DNA from: Jutongia hominis
Lineage (GTDB): Bacteria > Bacillota > Clostridia > Lachnospirales > Lachnospiraceae
Direction of reading: 5' to 3'
NCBI RefSeq assembly: GCF_014384965.1
Contig: NZ_JACRSW010000009.1
Span: forward strand, 97,499 to 161,498
DNA length: 64,000 bases
Part shown: piece after piece, positions 37,178 through 45,706 of the stretch
How positions within the stretch are numbered: the first letter of the stretch is position 1
How the letters are laid out: every line of letters begins with the position of its first letter
Program-made: the position numbers and the translations under genes
Notes under the pieces: generated by a model
Seen by the model: only the letters and a program-made list of their open reading frames with translations
The model's database searches: none
Told to the model about the DNA's origin: nothing

Positions 37178-38839
37178 ATGAGATTAACAAAAGGAATGAA
37201 AAAGGCACTTTCTATGTTTCTTACAGGTGCTTTAGTAGTTACAGGTGCTTCTATCCCGGCTACACAGACAAAAGCTGCTTCAGCTGAGAAGTTAACATGG
37301 GAAGGAACAATTAAGGCTGTTGGTATTAAAGCAGAGTCTGATTGGGAAGCTACAACAACTTCAGAGAACTTCACAAAAAGCGAGATTTGTGGTGAAGGTA
37401 ATTTTAGTACTTGGGCTGGCGGCGGAGTAGGTTCATGGTGTGGAGCTAACTTAACAGCTACTGTGGATCTTTCAGCATTTGAGAAACCGGTTCTTAGAGT
37501 GACATGTGCAAACACTACAGATGCAGCTATTGATAACGGTCTTGAGGTGTGCTTTAAGCAGGATTCAAAAGGTAATTGGGTTGATTCTGAAAAGATTAAA
37601 GTTGCTACAGGTGCTGCAGTAACAATTGAAAAGGATATCCCTGTCACAGAAGAAGATGCAGATGCTCAGTTTGTAGCTGTGTCACCAGCTGCGAAGAAAA
37701 ACGTAATTGTTAATAAGGTAGAAGTATTTGATGCTGCTTATACTGATGGTGGAGAAGCACCGGCAGGTAAAAGCTTCCATGCTACATTACAGTATCTTGA
37801 CCCATCATGGGCTACACAGGAAGATACTGTGGAAGTAACAAAAGATGGTGACTATACTCTGACTACTTGGGCTGGCGAAAATGCTGAGTCTACAATCAAC
37901 ATGGGTTGGATTGAAACAGATCTGAAAAATGGTGATGTAAGTGAAGACTTCAAGATGACTATTAAGTCTATCCAGTTAGGTACTAAGTTATATACATTCT
38001 CTAAAGCAGATGAAAGATACCTTGGTTTCAAGGATCAGGATGCTGTAAAAGATGGTGAGATGGGTACATACAGACTTAACATCAAGAATGATTACAATTC
38101 ACTCTTTGATTTTGCTGATCATCAGACAAAGGTTAAAGGTACAAAAGCTAACATGTTCTTAGGCAAAGATCTTATTACAGATGAAGAATATGATGCTGGT
38201 ATGAACGCTGTAAACAAAGGTGATGTTGTTCAGGTTAAATTTACAGTAGAAGGTTTTGAATCAGAAAAAGCTGCTAAGACATATACTCAGATTGCCGATA
38301 AGGATGCAGAAGTTGAAGATACAGTGAACGCTGGCGAGTATGGTAATGTAGAATATACTGTTTCAACAGTTGAAAACATTGCTAATCCTGATGCATCAGT
38401 AGCACCTTCACAGACACCGGCTACATCAGTAGCACCTTCACAGACACCGGCTGCTTCAGTACAGCCTTCACAGAAACCGGTTGCTTCAGTACAGCCTTCA
38501 CAGAAACCAGCTGCTTCAGTACAGCCTTCACAGAAACCGGTTGTAAAGAAGACTACAAAGAATGCTTGTACAAAGGTGAAAGCGAAAAAGGCTAAAGTTA
38601 CTGTAAAGAAGGGTAAGAAAGCTACACTTAAGTTCACAGTAACAGCTAAGAACAAGAAAGCTAAGACAACAGATAAGATGACAGTTTCTGTAAAGAACAA
38701 GAAGATTGTCACAGTATCTAAGAAGAAACTTTCTAAGGGTTCTGCTACAGTTACCGTAAAAGGTAAGAAGAAAGGTAGCACAAAAGTAACTGTTAAGATT
38801 GGTAAGAAGTCCGCTAAAGTAACTGTTAAGGTTAAATAA
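37178..38839 (+). CDS. Secreted non-catalytic CBM-like protein with Lys-rich C-terminus
   Basis: A 553-residue secreted protein without a glycosidase motif. After the signal peptide (about 1-32) come two beta-rich domains. The first (about 35-195; WEGTIKAVGIKAESDWEATT, ending NVIVNKVEVFD) resembles a carbohydrate-binding module. The second (about 205-395; FHATLQYLDPSWATQEDTVEV) resembles the CBM-like part of the LRR and GH5 neighbours. Five PSQ(T/K)PA(A/T)SV-type linker repeats lead to the ~97-residue lysine-rich module (36 Lys, one Asp, no Glu by my count). It may act as a fibre-binding adaptor. RBS AAGGAGGAAAG. A terminator follows at 38875. Confidence 0.85.
   Translation: MRLTKGMKKALSMFLTGALVVTGASIPATQTKAASAEKLTWEGTIKAVGIKAESDWEATTTSENFTKSEICGEGNFSTWAGGGVGSWCGANLTATVDLSAFEKPVLRVTCANTTDAAIDNGLEVCFKQDSKGNWVDSEKIKVATGAAVTIEKDIPVTEEDADAQFVAVSPAAKKNVIVNKVEVFDAAYTDGGEAPAGKSFHATLQYLDPSWATQEDTVEVTKDGDYTLTTWAGENAESTINMGWIETDLKNGDVSEDFKMTIKSIQLGTKLYTFSKADERYLGFKDQDAVKDGEMGTYRLNIKNDYNSLFDFADHQTKVKGTKANMFLGKDLITDEEYDAGMNAVNKGDVVQVKFTVEGFESEKAAKTYTQIADKDAEVEDTVNAGEYGNVEYTVSTVENIANPDASVAPSQTPATSVAPSQTPAASVQPSQKPVASVQPSQKPAASVQPSQKPVVKKTTKNACTKVKAKKAKVTVKKGKKATLKFTVTAKNKKAKTTDKMTVSVKNKKIVTVSKKKLSKGSATVTVKGKKKGSTKVTVKIGKKSAKVTVKVK
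38395..38548 (+). repeat. 30-nt tandem repeats encoding PSQxPAxSVx linker
   Basis: Five near-identical 30-nt units coding for ten residues each (GCTTCAGTACAGCCTTCACA core). The same units occur at about 36350-36420 in the preceding GH5 gene. They are a likely site of slippage and of recombination between the two genes. Confidence 0.75.
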
Positions 38840-38874
38840 TTAAATTACTGGTCTTATAAGATAATTTTTGGATG

Positions 38875-38904
38875 AGGACATTGCAGCTTGCTGCAATGTC
38901 CTTT
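38875..38904 (+). terminator. Terminator after CBM-like protein
   Basis: AGGACATTGCAGC and GCTGCAATGTCCT form a perfect 13-bp stem with a TT-containing loop, then TTTTC. A second hairpin (ATCGGAGGAATATC to GTTTCTCCGAT, then TTTTTT, about 38993-39034) follows. Confidence 0.85.
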
Positions 38905-39171
38905 TCTGTGTGCTTCTGTAGATGGTCAAAATGTGGTTCTTTGTTTCTGTTTTTGCGGCTCTTTGTCAACGGTTGGGGGAACTGAAATTATAATCGGAGG
39001 AATATCATAAAAAGATGTTTCTCCGATTTTTTGATGTCTAGAGAATACTATTTTTTGTTAAAATGTTTTTATATTGGACAATATTTACAAAAATTTGTAG
39101 GAAAATTCCAATAAATATACCACAAAAAAGATATAAAGTATTGTAAAATAGTAAAAATACACAAAAACACG

Positions 39172-39199
39172 TTGCAAGTATTTGAAAAAATGCTATAAT
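39172..39199 (+). promoter_or_regulatory. Promoter of large GH5 gene
   Basis: TTGCAA (39172-39177), 16 bp and TATAAT (39194-39199) lie 112 bp upstream of the ATG at 39312. The ORF could be extended to 39210, but that start is only ~10 nt after the -10 box, so it would hardly be in the mRNA. Confidence 0.65.
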
Positions 39200-39311
39200 A
39201 TAAACAATATTGCATACAAAATGTATGCAATTATTACAAACGGAAGGAGGCTGCAGTGTAAAAAAATCGGCAGTTATTAAGACTGTCCAACAAAAAAATG
39301 GAGGAACGAGT

Positions 39312-42300
39312 ATGAGATTAAAGAAATTAATTTCGTGTGTATTGTCAGCAGCGATGTTACTTACGATGACATCAATGCCTGTAAAAGCTGCGGATACAGC
39401 AGATACAGAAGCTGCTCATCAGTTAGAGACACCGACATACATTACGAACATAACAGGACCGGAGTTGGTCAAAGCAGGAATGGACGAGACAAAACTGCAG
39501 GCATTGATCGACAATGGCGGCGGAAAAGTAACAGCATATGTACATATGGGAAAAGCAGATGCTTACTCATGGATGTCAGCAAGAAGTGGATCTGTCAATG
39601 CATTTAGTGCAGATCATCTGACAAGTGACAGCTATATCGGTTCTGAATCCGGTGTTACGGTTGATGAAGCAAATAAGCAGGGTATAGGTGCATCGAACAA
39701 ATATCTGCGTGCGGCAAAATGTACAAAACAAAGCAGCGGTAATTATATCCAGATCAATCAGGATGAAGAGCCGATTGGATCTGCAGCAACAGGAAACTAT
39801 GAATTCCCGGCTTGCGGTATTACAACCTCTAAGATTCAGAAAGTAGTAAACTTCTCACTTTCTATTGCAATCAATACAACCAACACAGAAGCAACTCCTC
39901 TTGGATTTATCTTTAGTGATGGTACAAGCGTAACATTGAATACAGATGGTACGATCGCGGGCGTAAATGACTTTACGAAACCTGTTTGTGAAAGTGCTGC
40001 ATTAGAGTCCGGTGCTGTCTCACCTGCACGTACACCGATGATTCAGATGACTGCAGCAGATGCACGTAAAAACTTAAAGAAATCAATTGATTATCTGAAG
40101 GCAATGGACACAAGCAGATATCAGGATTCTTCTGTAAGCGATCTGCAAAAAGCACTTACTACTGCCCAGGCTGCATATGATGTGACAGATAGCAAGAACT
40201 CTGTATACATCGCAGCAAGAAATGCACTGGAAAAGGTACATTGTAATATGCTTTTTAAGGATAGTACAGAAGCTGCTAATCCAAAAGAGTTCCGTGTACT
40301 TTCAAAAGATGAAGTTATTGACGAGATGGGTGTCGGTACAAACCTTGGTAACACTCTGGATGGTCATTCCGGATTTACTCCTAGTGAGACTTCTTGGCAG
40401 GGACAGGTTACTACTAAGAAATATATGAAAGCTCTTCATGATGCCGGATATAATACGGTTCGTATTCCGGTCACCTGGGGTAACATGATCAATGATGACG
40501 GTTCGATCAAAGAAGTCTGGATGAGCCGTGTTCAGGAAATCGTTGATTATTGTATTTCACAGGATATGTATGTCATCTTGAATGTTCATCATGATGATGT
40601 AGCAAAAGATGGTGGATGGCTTAATGTCGGATCTGATGATATCGATCCTATCGAGTACAAATACGAATTAGTATGGAAGACCATTGCAAATCGCTTTAAA
40701 AATTATGACGAGCATCTGATTTTTGAGTCAATGAACGAAGTATCTTGTATGGATTATGATGAAAGCATGAAGAATTCAGCAGATGCTACAAACTTTGACA
40801 GACCGATCATTATGAACTTCAACCAGTTATTTGTGAACGCAGTTCGTTCTACAGGATCAAATAACACAAAACGTTGGCTGACAGCTGTAGATCATTATGC
40901 ATCTACTGGTACAGCAAGTGACTTCAAAATGCCAATAGATTACTATAACAAGGATAACCCAAGATTAATGTTTGCTGCACATAGATATTCTAAGTCTACA
41001 AATACATCATGGACGTATGCTGAAGCTACAGAGATGGTTTCACAGTTACAGAGTATGTACAAGAAGTTTGGCTCACATTATCCAATGTATCTTGGTGAAT
41101 ACGGTACGAGAAACCAGAAATTAAGTGGTTCTAAGACGGGATACAATGATGTAGAAAGAGCATGGTATTCTGAAATCATCAACAGAGCATGTCAGGTAAA
41201 TGGCATTGTGCCTTGTGTGTGGGATCAGGGATATGGTAAAGATGATAATCCTTTGACTAAGACAGGTCTCTTCTCATTCTGGAATCGTGATGAGGCAAAG
41301 CCGATCTATAAGACAATTACAGATGGTATGGCAAGAGGTACTTTGTTAAAGGCAACTACAAAGAATAAATCAGGTGATTATTCTGATATTGAGAAAGATC
41401 CTACGATTACAGAGATTACAGATCTTACACCAAGTAAGACAGAAGTTTCTCTTACTATGGGTGAAAGAGAGACAGTAACAGCAACAGCAGCACCGGATTC
41501 TACAAATGATGTCGTTGTATGGAGCACAGATGATGACAGCATTGCGACTGTATTCAAAGGTGTAATTCATGCTAAGAATGTTGGTACAACAACAGTTCAT
41601 GTATCATCATTAAGTGGATCTAAGACAGCAGATATTACGGTTAAGGTTTCAAGACCGGCTAAGAGCGAGACATCTGCCACAGAGATTAAGACAGATAAGG
41701 AATCTTACACGGTTAAGACAGGACAGAGCGAAAGCATTACTACAACAGTAGCTCCTGCAAATACAACAGATACACTTTCTTTCAAATCATCTGATGAAAG
41801 TGTTGCTACAGTAAGCGAATATGGTGTGATCACAGCAGTTGCAGTCGGTAAGACATATATTACCATTACTGCTGCAAGTGGCCTTACAAAGACGGTTCCT
41901 GTAGAAGTAAAAGAATTAGTAGATCCAACGAAAGCAAATATGGCTATCAATGTTTACTATAACAGTGCGGGAACAGATGGAAAATACAATACGATTGAGT
42001 ATGGTGCTCCTGTAGAAGTAAGTGGCGACGGACAGTATACAGCTACATTTGATCTGTCTAAGGATCTTACAGCAGCAGGAAAGAAAGCCGGTATCACAAC
42101 GATCAATAGTGTAACAGCTATTTATTTACAGGATTATGATGTTACAGTCGGAAATCTTGCCAGATCTAACATTAAGAAAGGTAAGATCAAATGGGATAAG
42201 ATCACTGTAAATGATACAGAGATGACAATCACAAAGAATGGTAGTGATTCTACCGGAAAATCTATGATGAATGGTACAAAGATTGATACAGGTACACCGA

Positions 42301-43196
42301 TCAATGGCTGGGATGGATCTGATATTGATGGTATTACTGTAGATTCTAAGACACATGCAGCAAGTTTTTCGACAATCAAAGATCCTACAAAGATCACAAT
42401 TACATTTACTTTAGCAAATGTAGTCTTTAGAACAATTAAGTCTGCCAAGGTAGATGCTACAGATATCACAAGTAAAGAAGATGAAGTATTCAAGATGAAT
42501 GCTGTTGGAGATCAGAAAGATCTTGCGGTCAATGTAGCACCGGCAGATGCAACTTCTAAAGTTACATTTGTATCAAGTGATGAGTCAGTGGTAAGTGTAG
42601 ATAATACTGCAATAGCTCCTACAGCCGGTATTGCTACAGCTAAGCTTACAGCAGTAAGTGCAGGAAAAGCAACGGTAACGGCGTATACAAGTAATGGATT
42701 AAGTAAGAAGTTTACTGTTTACGTTGCAAAGGACATTGAGCAGGAACCAACAGTAACACCTTCTGCTAAACCAACAGTTTCGCCAAGTGCAACACCAAGT
42801 GCAGCACCTTCTACGGCACCAAGTAATCAGCCTAACCAGACGGGTACCACACCAACTATTCGTCCTTCACATACACCGATTGTAAGACCTACAGCAAAGC
42901 CTGTTGTAGCGAAGAAGAATGTATGCAAAAAGGTAAAAGCTAAGAAAACAAAAGTTACTGTAAAGAAAGGTAAGAAAGCAACTCTCAATTTTGCTGTAAC
43001 AGCCGCAAAGAAAAATGCTAAGACAACAGATAAGATGACAGTTTCTGTAAAGAACAAGAAGATTGTTTCTGTTACAAAGAAGAGTCTTGCTAAGAAAAAA
43101 GCTACTGTTACGATCAAGGCAAAGAAGAAGGGCAGCACAAAAGTAACTGTTAAAGTTGGTAAGAAATCAGCCAAAGTTACTGTAAAAGTAAAATAA
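39312..43196 (+). CDS. Large secreted GH5 endoglucanase with Big_2 domains and Lys-rich C-terminus
   Basis: A 1294-residue secreted enzyme: signal peptide (about 1-26), an N-terminal beta-rich domain (about 45-240), a helical spacer, then a GH5 catalytic domain (about 335-675) with GVGTNLGNTLDGH, acid/base E476 in FESMNEV and nucleophile E596 in YLGEYG. Several Big_2 domains (about 695-870), a CBM-like domain (about 875-1035), another Big_2 domain, a Pro/Ser/Thr linker and the lysine-rich module follow. GGAGGA just before ATG 39312 decides the start. It is the largest of the GH5 set and the last before a terminator. Confidence 0.91.
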   Translation: MRLKKLISCVLSAAMLLTMTSMPVKAADTADTEAAHQLETPTYITNITGPELVKAGMDETKLQALIDNGGGKVTAYVHMGKADAYSWMSARSGSVNAFSADHLTSDSYIGSESGVTVDEANKQGIGASNKYLRAAKCTKQSSGNYIQINQDEEPIGSAATGNYEFPACGITTSKIQKVVNFSLSIAINTTNTEATPLGFIFSDGTSVTLNTDGTIAGVNDFTKPVCESAALESGAVSPARTPMIQMTAADARKNLKKSIDYLKAMDTSRYQDSSVSDLQKALTTAQAAYDVTDSKNSVYIAARNALEKVHCNMLFKDSTEAANPKEFRVLSKDEVIDEMGVGTNLGNTLDGHSGFTPSETSWQGQVTTKKYMKALHDAGYNTVRIPVTWGNMINDDGSIKEVWMSRVQEIVDYCISQDMYVILNVHHDDVAKDGGWLNVGSDDIDPIEYKYELVWKTIANRFKNYDEHLIFESMNEVSCMDYDESMKNSADATNFDRPIIMNFNQLFVNAVRSTGSNNTKRWLTAVDHYASTGTASDFKMPIDYYNKDNPRLMFAAHRYSKSTNTSWTYAEATEMVSQLQSMYKKFGSHYPMYLGEYGTRNQKLSGSKTGYNDVERAWYSEIINRACQVNGIVPCVWDQGYGKDDNPLTKTGLFSFWNRDEAKPIYKTITDGMARGTLLKATTKNKSGDYSDIEKDPTITEITDLTPSKTEVSLTMGERETVTATAAPDSTNDVVVWSTDDDSIATVFKGVIHAKNVGTTTVHVSSLSGSKTADITVKVSRPAKSETSATEIKTDKESYTVKTGQSESITTTVAPANTTDTLSFKSSDESVATVSEYGVITAVAVGKTYITITAASGLTKTVPVEVKELVDPTKANMAINVYYNSAGTDGKYNTIEYGAPVEVSGDGQYTATFDLSKDLTAAGKKAGITTINSVTAIYLQDYDVTVGNLARSNIKKGKIKWDKITVNDTEMTITKNGSDSTGKSMMNGTKIDTGTPINGWDGSDIDGITVDSKTHAASFSTIKDPTKITITFTLANVVFRTIKSAKVDATDITSKEDEVFKMNAVGDQKDLAVNVAPADATSKVTFVSSDESVVSVDNTAIAPTAGIATAKLTAVSAGKATVTAYTSNGLSKKFTVYVAKDIEQEPTVTPSAKPTVSPSATPSAAPSTAPSNQPNQTGTTPTIRPSHTPIVRPTAKPVVAKKNVCKKVKAKKTKVTVKKGKKATLNFAVTAAKKNAKTTDKMTVSVKNKKIVSVTKKSLAKKKATVTIKAKKKGSTKVTVKVGKKSAKVTVKVK

Positions 43197-43333
43197 GATA
43201 AACTGTGACTGGAAAAGTCGTATTTGAAAAAGTTACGATTAGAAAAGTCATACTTAGAAACAATATGATCGGAAAAGCGGTGCTTAAAAAGCTTCGGTTT
43301 TATCACCGGGTTACCGTATGATCTGATCAGAAC

Positions 43334-43371
43334 AAAAAACACCGACAGGAATGTAACTTGCCGGTGTTTTT
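43334..43371 (+). terminator. Terminator after large GH5 gene
   Basis: AAAAAACACCG and CGGTGTTTTT pair across a loop containing GACAGG...CTTG, which extends the stem imperfectly; T-rich DNA follows. Between the GH5 stop and this site (43205-43300) a degenerate GGAAAAGTC-like word recurs several times. Confidence 0.75.
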
Positions 43372-43380
43372 GTTTTCTGC

Positions 43381-43495
43381 AAATGCTTGATAGAATTAAT
43401 GCCATGTTTTGTTTTCAGTAAATGTTTTATAAACTTAATGTCATGCTTTGTTTTTTGCAAATGTCTTACAGAATTAATATCATGCTTTGTATAAA
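43381..43495. repeat. 39-nt tandem repeat, three units
   Basis: AAATG recurs at 43381, 43420 and 43459, each followed by a variant of AATTAATRTCATGCTTTG. The period is exactly 39 nt with moderate divergence. The units lie in the gap between the convergent GH5 and lysine-rich protein genes. Confidence 0.7.
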
Positions 43496-43574
43496 ATATA
43501 TGTTATATACATCTGATTTATTGCTTTTTTGTATAGGTTTGATTTTTAGGATTATATATCCAACTGCTTTTACT

Positions 43575-44429
43575 TTACTGTTTTTTCTTGATTGTTTTCT
43601 TTTCTTTAACTGTACATATAAGTGTCTTTTTTCGATTACCGGCCTTGATCTGTATTTTTGTTTTGCCAATTTGTTTGCTATGGATAGAAAAAGTAATCTT
43701 TTTTGCACTAACTTTACAATTCTTGATCGTTGCAACAGATCGCTTCGAAGAAGTGACGTGAATCAGATCGGTTGTTTTTTTCTTATTGTTTTCATTTTTT
43801 ATTGGAATGGATATTCTTTTGTTTTTTCTCTTTTTTAATGTCAATTGCTTTTTAGAATAAGAAATTTTTTTTACTCTATTTTCTACTATTACGAGCAAAG
43901 TTTTCTTATGAGAACCAAGCGTTAATGTAATGGTAGCAGAGCTTCCTTTGGCAGCTGAAGTCGGGATTGTGATTTTTAATTTCTGCCGCTGTAAGGAGGC
44001 AATAGCAGTTTTCTTGTTAGAAGAGCGGACATTAGGAGTAGCAGAAGCATTATATGTTAAGTAATATGTGTTGCCGGGTTTGGCAAGAAGCTTACTTTTG
44101 GTCAAAGATAAAATATCGGCTATTTTGATTTCATTAGGATTTGGTGTCTCGAAATCAGTTGGTTCCGGTGTGCTGATCGCACTGTTTGTTGCAGGAATTG
44201 CATTTATAAAATCCGGTGTGGCGGTATTGTTTGCTGCATTAGACGTAGTTGGCGTAATGGATGTATTTGCAGCTGTAAAAGCTTTTGTTGCAATTGATAC
44301 ATTTACAACAGAAGCAGACATTGCTTTTGAAGTATTTGAGATACTTCCTGTACATAATAAAGATATAGTAAGTATACCGGCTGCAACCGGGTAATGTATA
44401 AAGTTCTTTTTCATAATGTTTGTAGTCAT
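43575..44429 (-). CDS. Secreted Lys-rich protein of unknown function
   Basis: A secreted protein of 284 residues (279 if the ATG at 44414 is used). A signal peptide with a cysteine in LLCTGSIS could make it a lipoprotein, although the lipobox is not ideal. A Thr/Asn/Ala/Pro-rich segment (about 50-105) follows, then a basic Big_2-like region (about 110-284) ending in lysine/arginine-rich strands (KEKKTIKKKQ). It belongs to the same broad class as the lysine-rich modules of the GH5 proteins but has diverged. It has no catalytic motif. It is convergent with the large GH5 gene and separated from the HepT gene by about 70 bp. The start is uncertain because no site has ideal spacing. Confidence 0.65.
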   Translation of the reverse strand: MTTNIMKKNFIHYPVAAGILTISLLCTGSISNTSKAMSASVVNVSIATKAFTAANTSITPTTSNAANNTATPDFINAIPATNSAISTPEPTDFETPNPNEIKIADILSLTKSKLLAKPGNTYYLTYNASATPNVRSSNKKTAIASLQRQKLKITIPTSAAKGSSATITLTLGSHKKTLLVIVENRVKKISYSKKQLTLKKRKNKRISIPIKNENNKKKTTDLIHVTSSKRSVATIKNCKVSAKKITFSIHSKQIGKTKIQIKAGNRKKTLICTVKEKKTIKKKQ

Positions 44430-44500
44430 CCTGCTATTAGAAAAAGCAAGATGGTAACTCCTTCCTATATAATTAATTCAAAATTCAAAAGTTTGTATTG

Positions 44501-44908
44501 TTAAAAATCTAATATCAAATGTTGTACTACCTTTTCAAAATCGAAAAAAAGATCAATATATTTATTTACAATGGTATTACAATGTTCTTTTACAATTTCG
44601 CAGTCATAATCATGGGTTAGTTCATTTCTAACTTTAAGCATTTTCATCCATGCATCATCGGAAATCAGATCTGCTTTGTAAGCTTCTCTTAAAACTTCTC
44701 TTGGAGAGCCTGCCACAAAGCCGGTAATCTGATAATATTGTATTAAAATGTCTTTCATTACTTTCCATGCCAGATCAAAGGTTATGCTGAATTTTGCACC
44801 CGTTCCACTAAGTATAAAAGAATCAGAAAGATCTCGCTGCTTTGCTTCAGCTAAGGCATTAAGAGAATTACAAAAAGATTGATAACGTTTCTTAAATTTT
44901 TCGTCCAT
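44501..44908 (-). CDS. hepT: HepT-like HEPN toxin (nucleotidyltransferase-partner family)
   Basis: A 135-residue helical protein of the HEPN/HI0074 type. The HEPN RNase motif Rx4HxY is complete: R94, H99 and Y101 in RNELTHDY. In characterised HepT/MntA pairs HepT is an RNase and MntA AMPylates the tyrosine of this motif. GGAGG precedes ATG 44908; the longer ORF start at 44971 would lie within the MntA gene. The gene overlaps the 3' end of mntA by 17 bp, the usual antitoxin-first order. Confidence 0.82.
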   Translation of the reverse strand: MDEKFKKRYQSFCNSLNALAEAKQRDLSDSFILSGTGAKFSITFDLAWKVMKDILIQYYQITGFVAGSPREVLREAYKADLISDDAWMKMLKVRNELTHDYDCEIVKEHCNTIVNKYIDLFFDFEKVVQHLILDF

Positions 44909-45182
44909 ATTGTTTGATATCCTCCAATAATAATTGATTTTTACAATGATCGATATCGAGCAGATCGACACTGTAAAGTGTAGGCAGATTTTCTACTTTT
45001 TCTACAAGAGTGTTAAAATCTTTTACACCGGATATTGCGATATCAATATCGCTTCGTTCTCTTGCACATCCTTTGGCTCTTGAGCCGTATAAGATTATTT
45101 CCGTTGCACCAAATTGTTTGCTTAATTTGGCAACTTCTGCGATTACTTCTTCAACTTTCAAATTATCACCTTCTTCTATCAT
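44892..45182 (-). CDS. mntA: MntA-like minimal nucleotidyltransferase antitoxin
   Basis: A ~96-residue MNT-fold nucleotidyltransferase. GSx10DxD is complete: G33-S34, D45 and D47 in YGSRAKGCARERSDIDIAI. The expected reaction is transfer of AMP from ATP to the tyrosine of HepT, which silences the toxin. The start could be ATG 45182, or TTG 45161, which is preceded by AAGG at a good distance and would give a protein beginning MKVEEV. The gene is transcribed away from the RNA repeat array at 45294, with about 100 bp between them. Confidence 0.82.
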   Translation of the reverse strand: MIEEGDNLKVEEVIAEVAKLSKQFGATEIILYGSRAKGCARERSDIDIAISGVKDFNTLVEKVENLPTLYSVDLLDIDHCKNQLLLEDIKQYGRKI

Positions 45183-45284
45183 CAATCTTTTAATCCGTAT
45201 CCTATCCTATACTATCATTACATTGAAAAAATAGCAAAAAAATGTTAAAAGTGTGTCAAAAATTCCCATAATATAGAAAAGTTA

Positions 45285-45293
45285 TGTTATAAT
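45285..45293 (+). promoter_or_regulatory. Extended -10 promoter of repeat array 1
   Basis: TGTTATAAT is a perfect extended -10 (TGnTATAAT). The surrounding block GTTATGTTATAATGAAACATG is shared, in reverse orientation, with the start of array 2 (53730-53751). No good -35 is visible, as expected for an extended -10 promoter. The shared block continues straight into the first repeat unit. Confidence 0.65.
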
Positions 45294-45665
45294 GAAACAT
45301 GCAAAAGAAAAGGGAGCGACTGCGAAGCAGGCATTTCCTTTTCATGCATGTTTCAACGAGCAAATATTTCTGCAAAGCAGAAAGGGGAGCACTGAAAGAG
45401 CGGATTTGCGAGTCTGTCTAGTGCAAAAGAAAAGGGAGCGACTGGGAAGCAGGCATTTCCTTTTCATGCATGTTTCAACGAGCAAATGTTTCTGCGAAGC
45501 AGAAAGGGGAGCTCAGAAAGAGCGGATTTGCGAGTCTGTCTAAGGCAAAAGAAAAGGGAGCGACTGCGAAGCAGGCATTTCCTTTTCGTGCATGTTTCAA
45601 CGAGCAAATGTTTCTGCGAAGCAGAAAGGGGAGCTCAGAAAGAGCGGATTTGCGAGTCTAAAGTA
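45294..45665 (+). repeat. Tandem structured-RNA repeat array 1 (about 3 units of ~122 nt)
   Basis: GCAAAAGAAAAGGGAGCGAC starts units at 45301, 45423 and 45545 (period 122). Each unit contains CTGC-GAA-GCAG (the second has one change), then TTTCTGC-GAA-GCAGAAA (AAA in the first unit), then a third hairpin near GAGC...GAGCGG. In the first unit GAAACATGCAAAAG also pairs with the later CATGCATGTTTC. The 122-nt period shifts reading frame from unit to unit, so the ORFs running through it (for example at 45292) are not conserved proteins. No terminator separates the array from the gene at 45707, so it may be that gene's 5' leader. Confidence 0.75.
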
Positions 45666-45706
45666 GAATTCAAGAGATAATCTTTCGAAAGGAAAGGGGA
45701 CTTTTT

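Noticed and set aside
39210..39311. N-terminal extension of the large GH5 protein
   Set aside because: It would start ~10 nt after the -10 box and delay the signal peptide; GGAGGA and a proper signal peptide fit ATG 39312.
45292..45680. ORFs of 63-83 codons in array 1
   Set aside because: They are different frames of the same 122-nt repeat; the frame is not kept from unit to unit.
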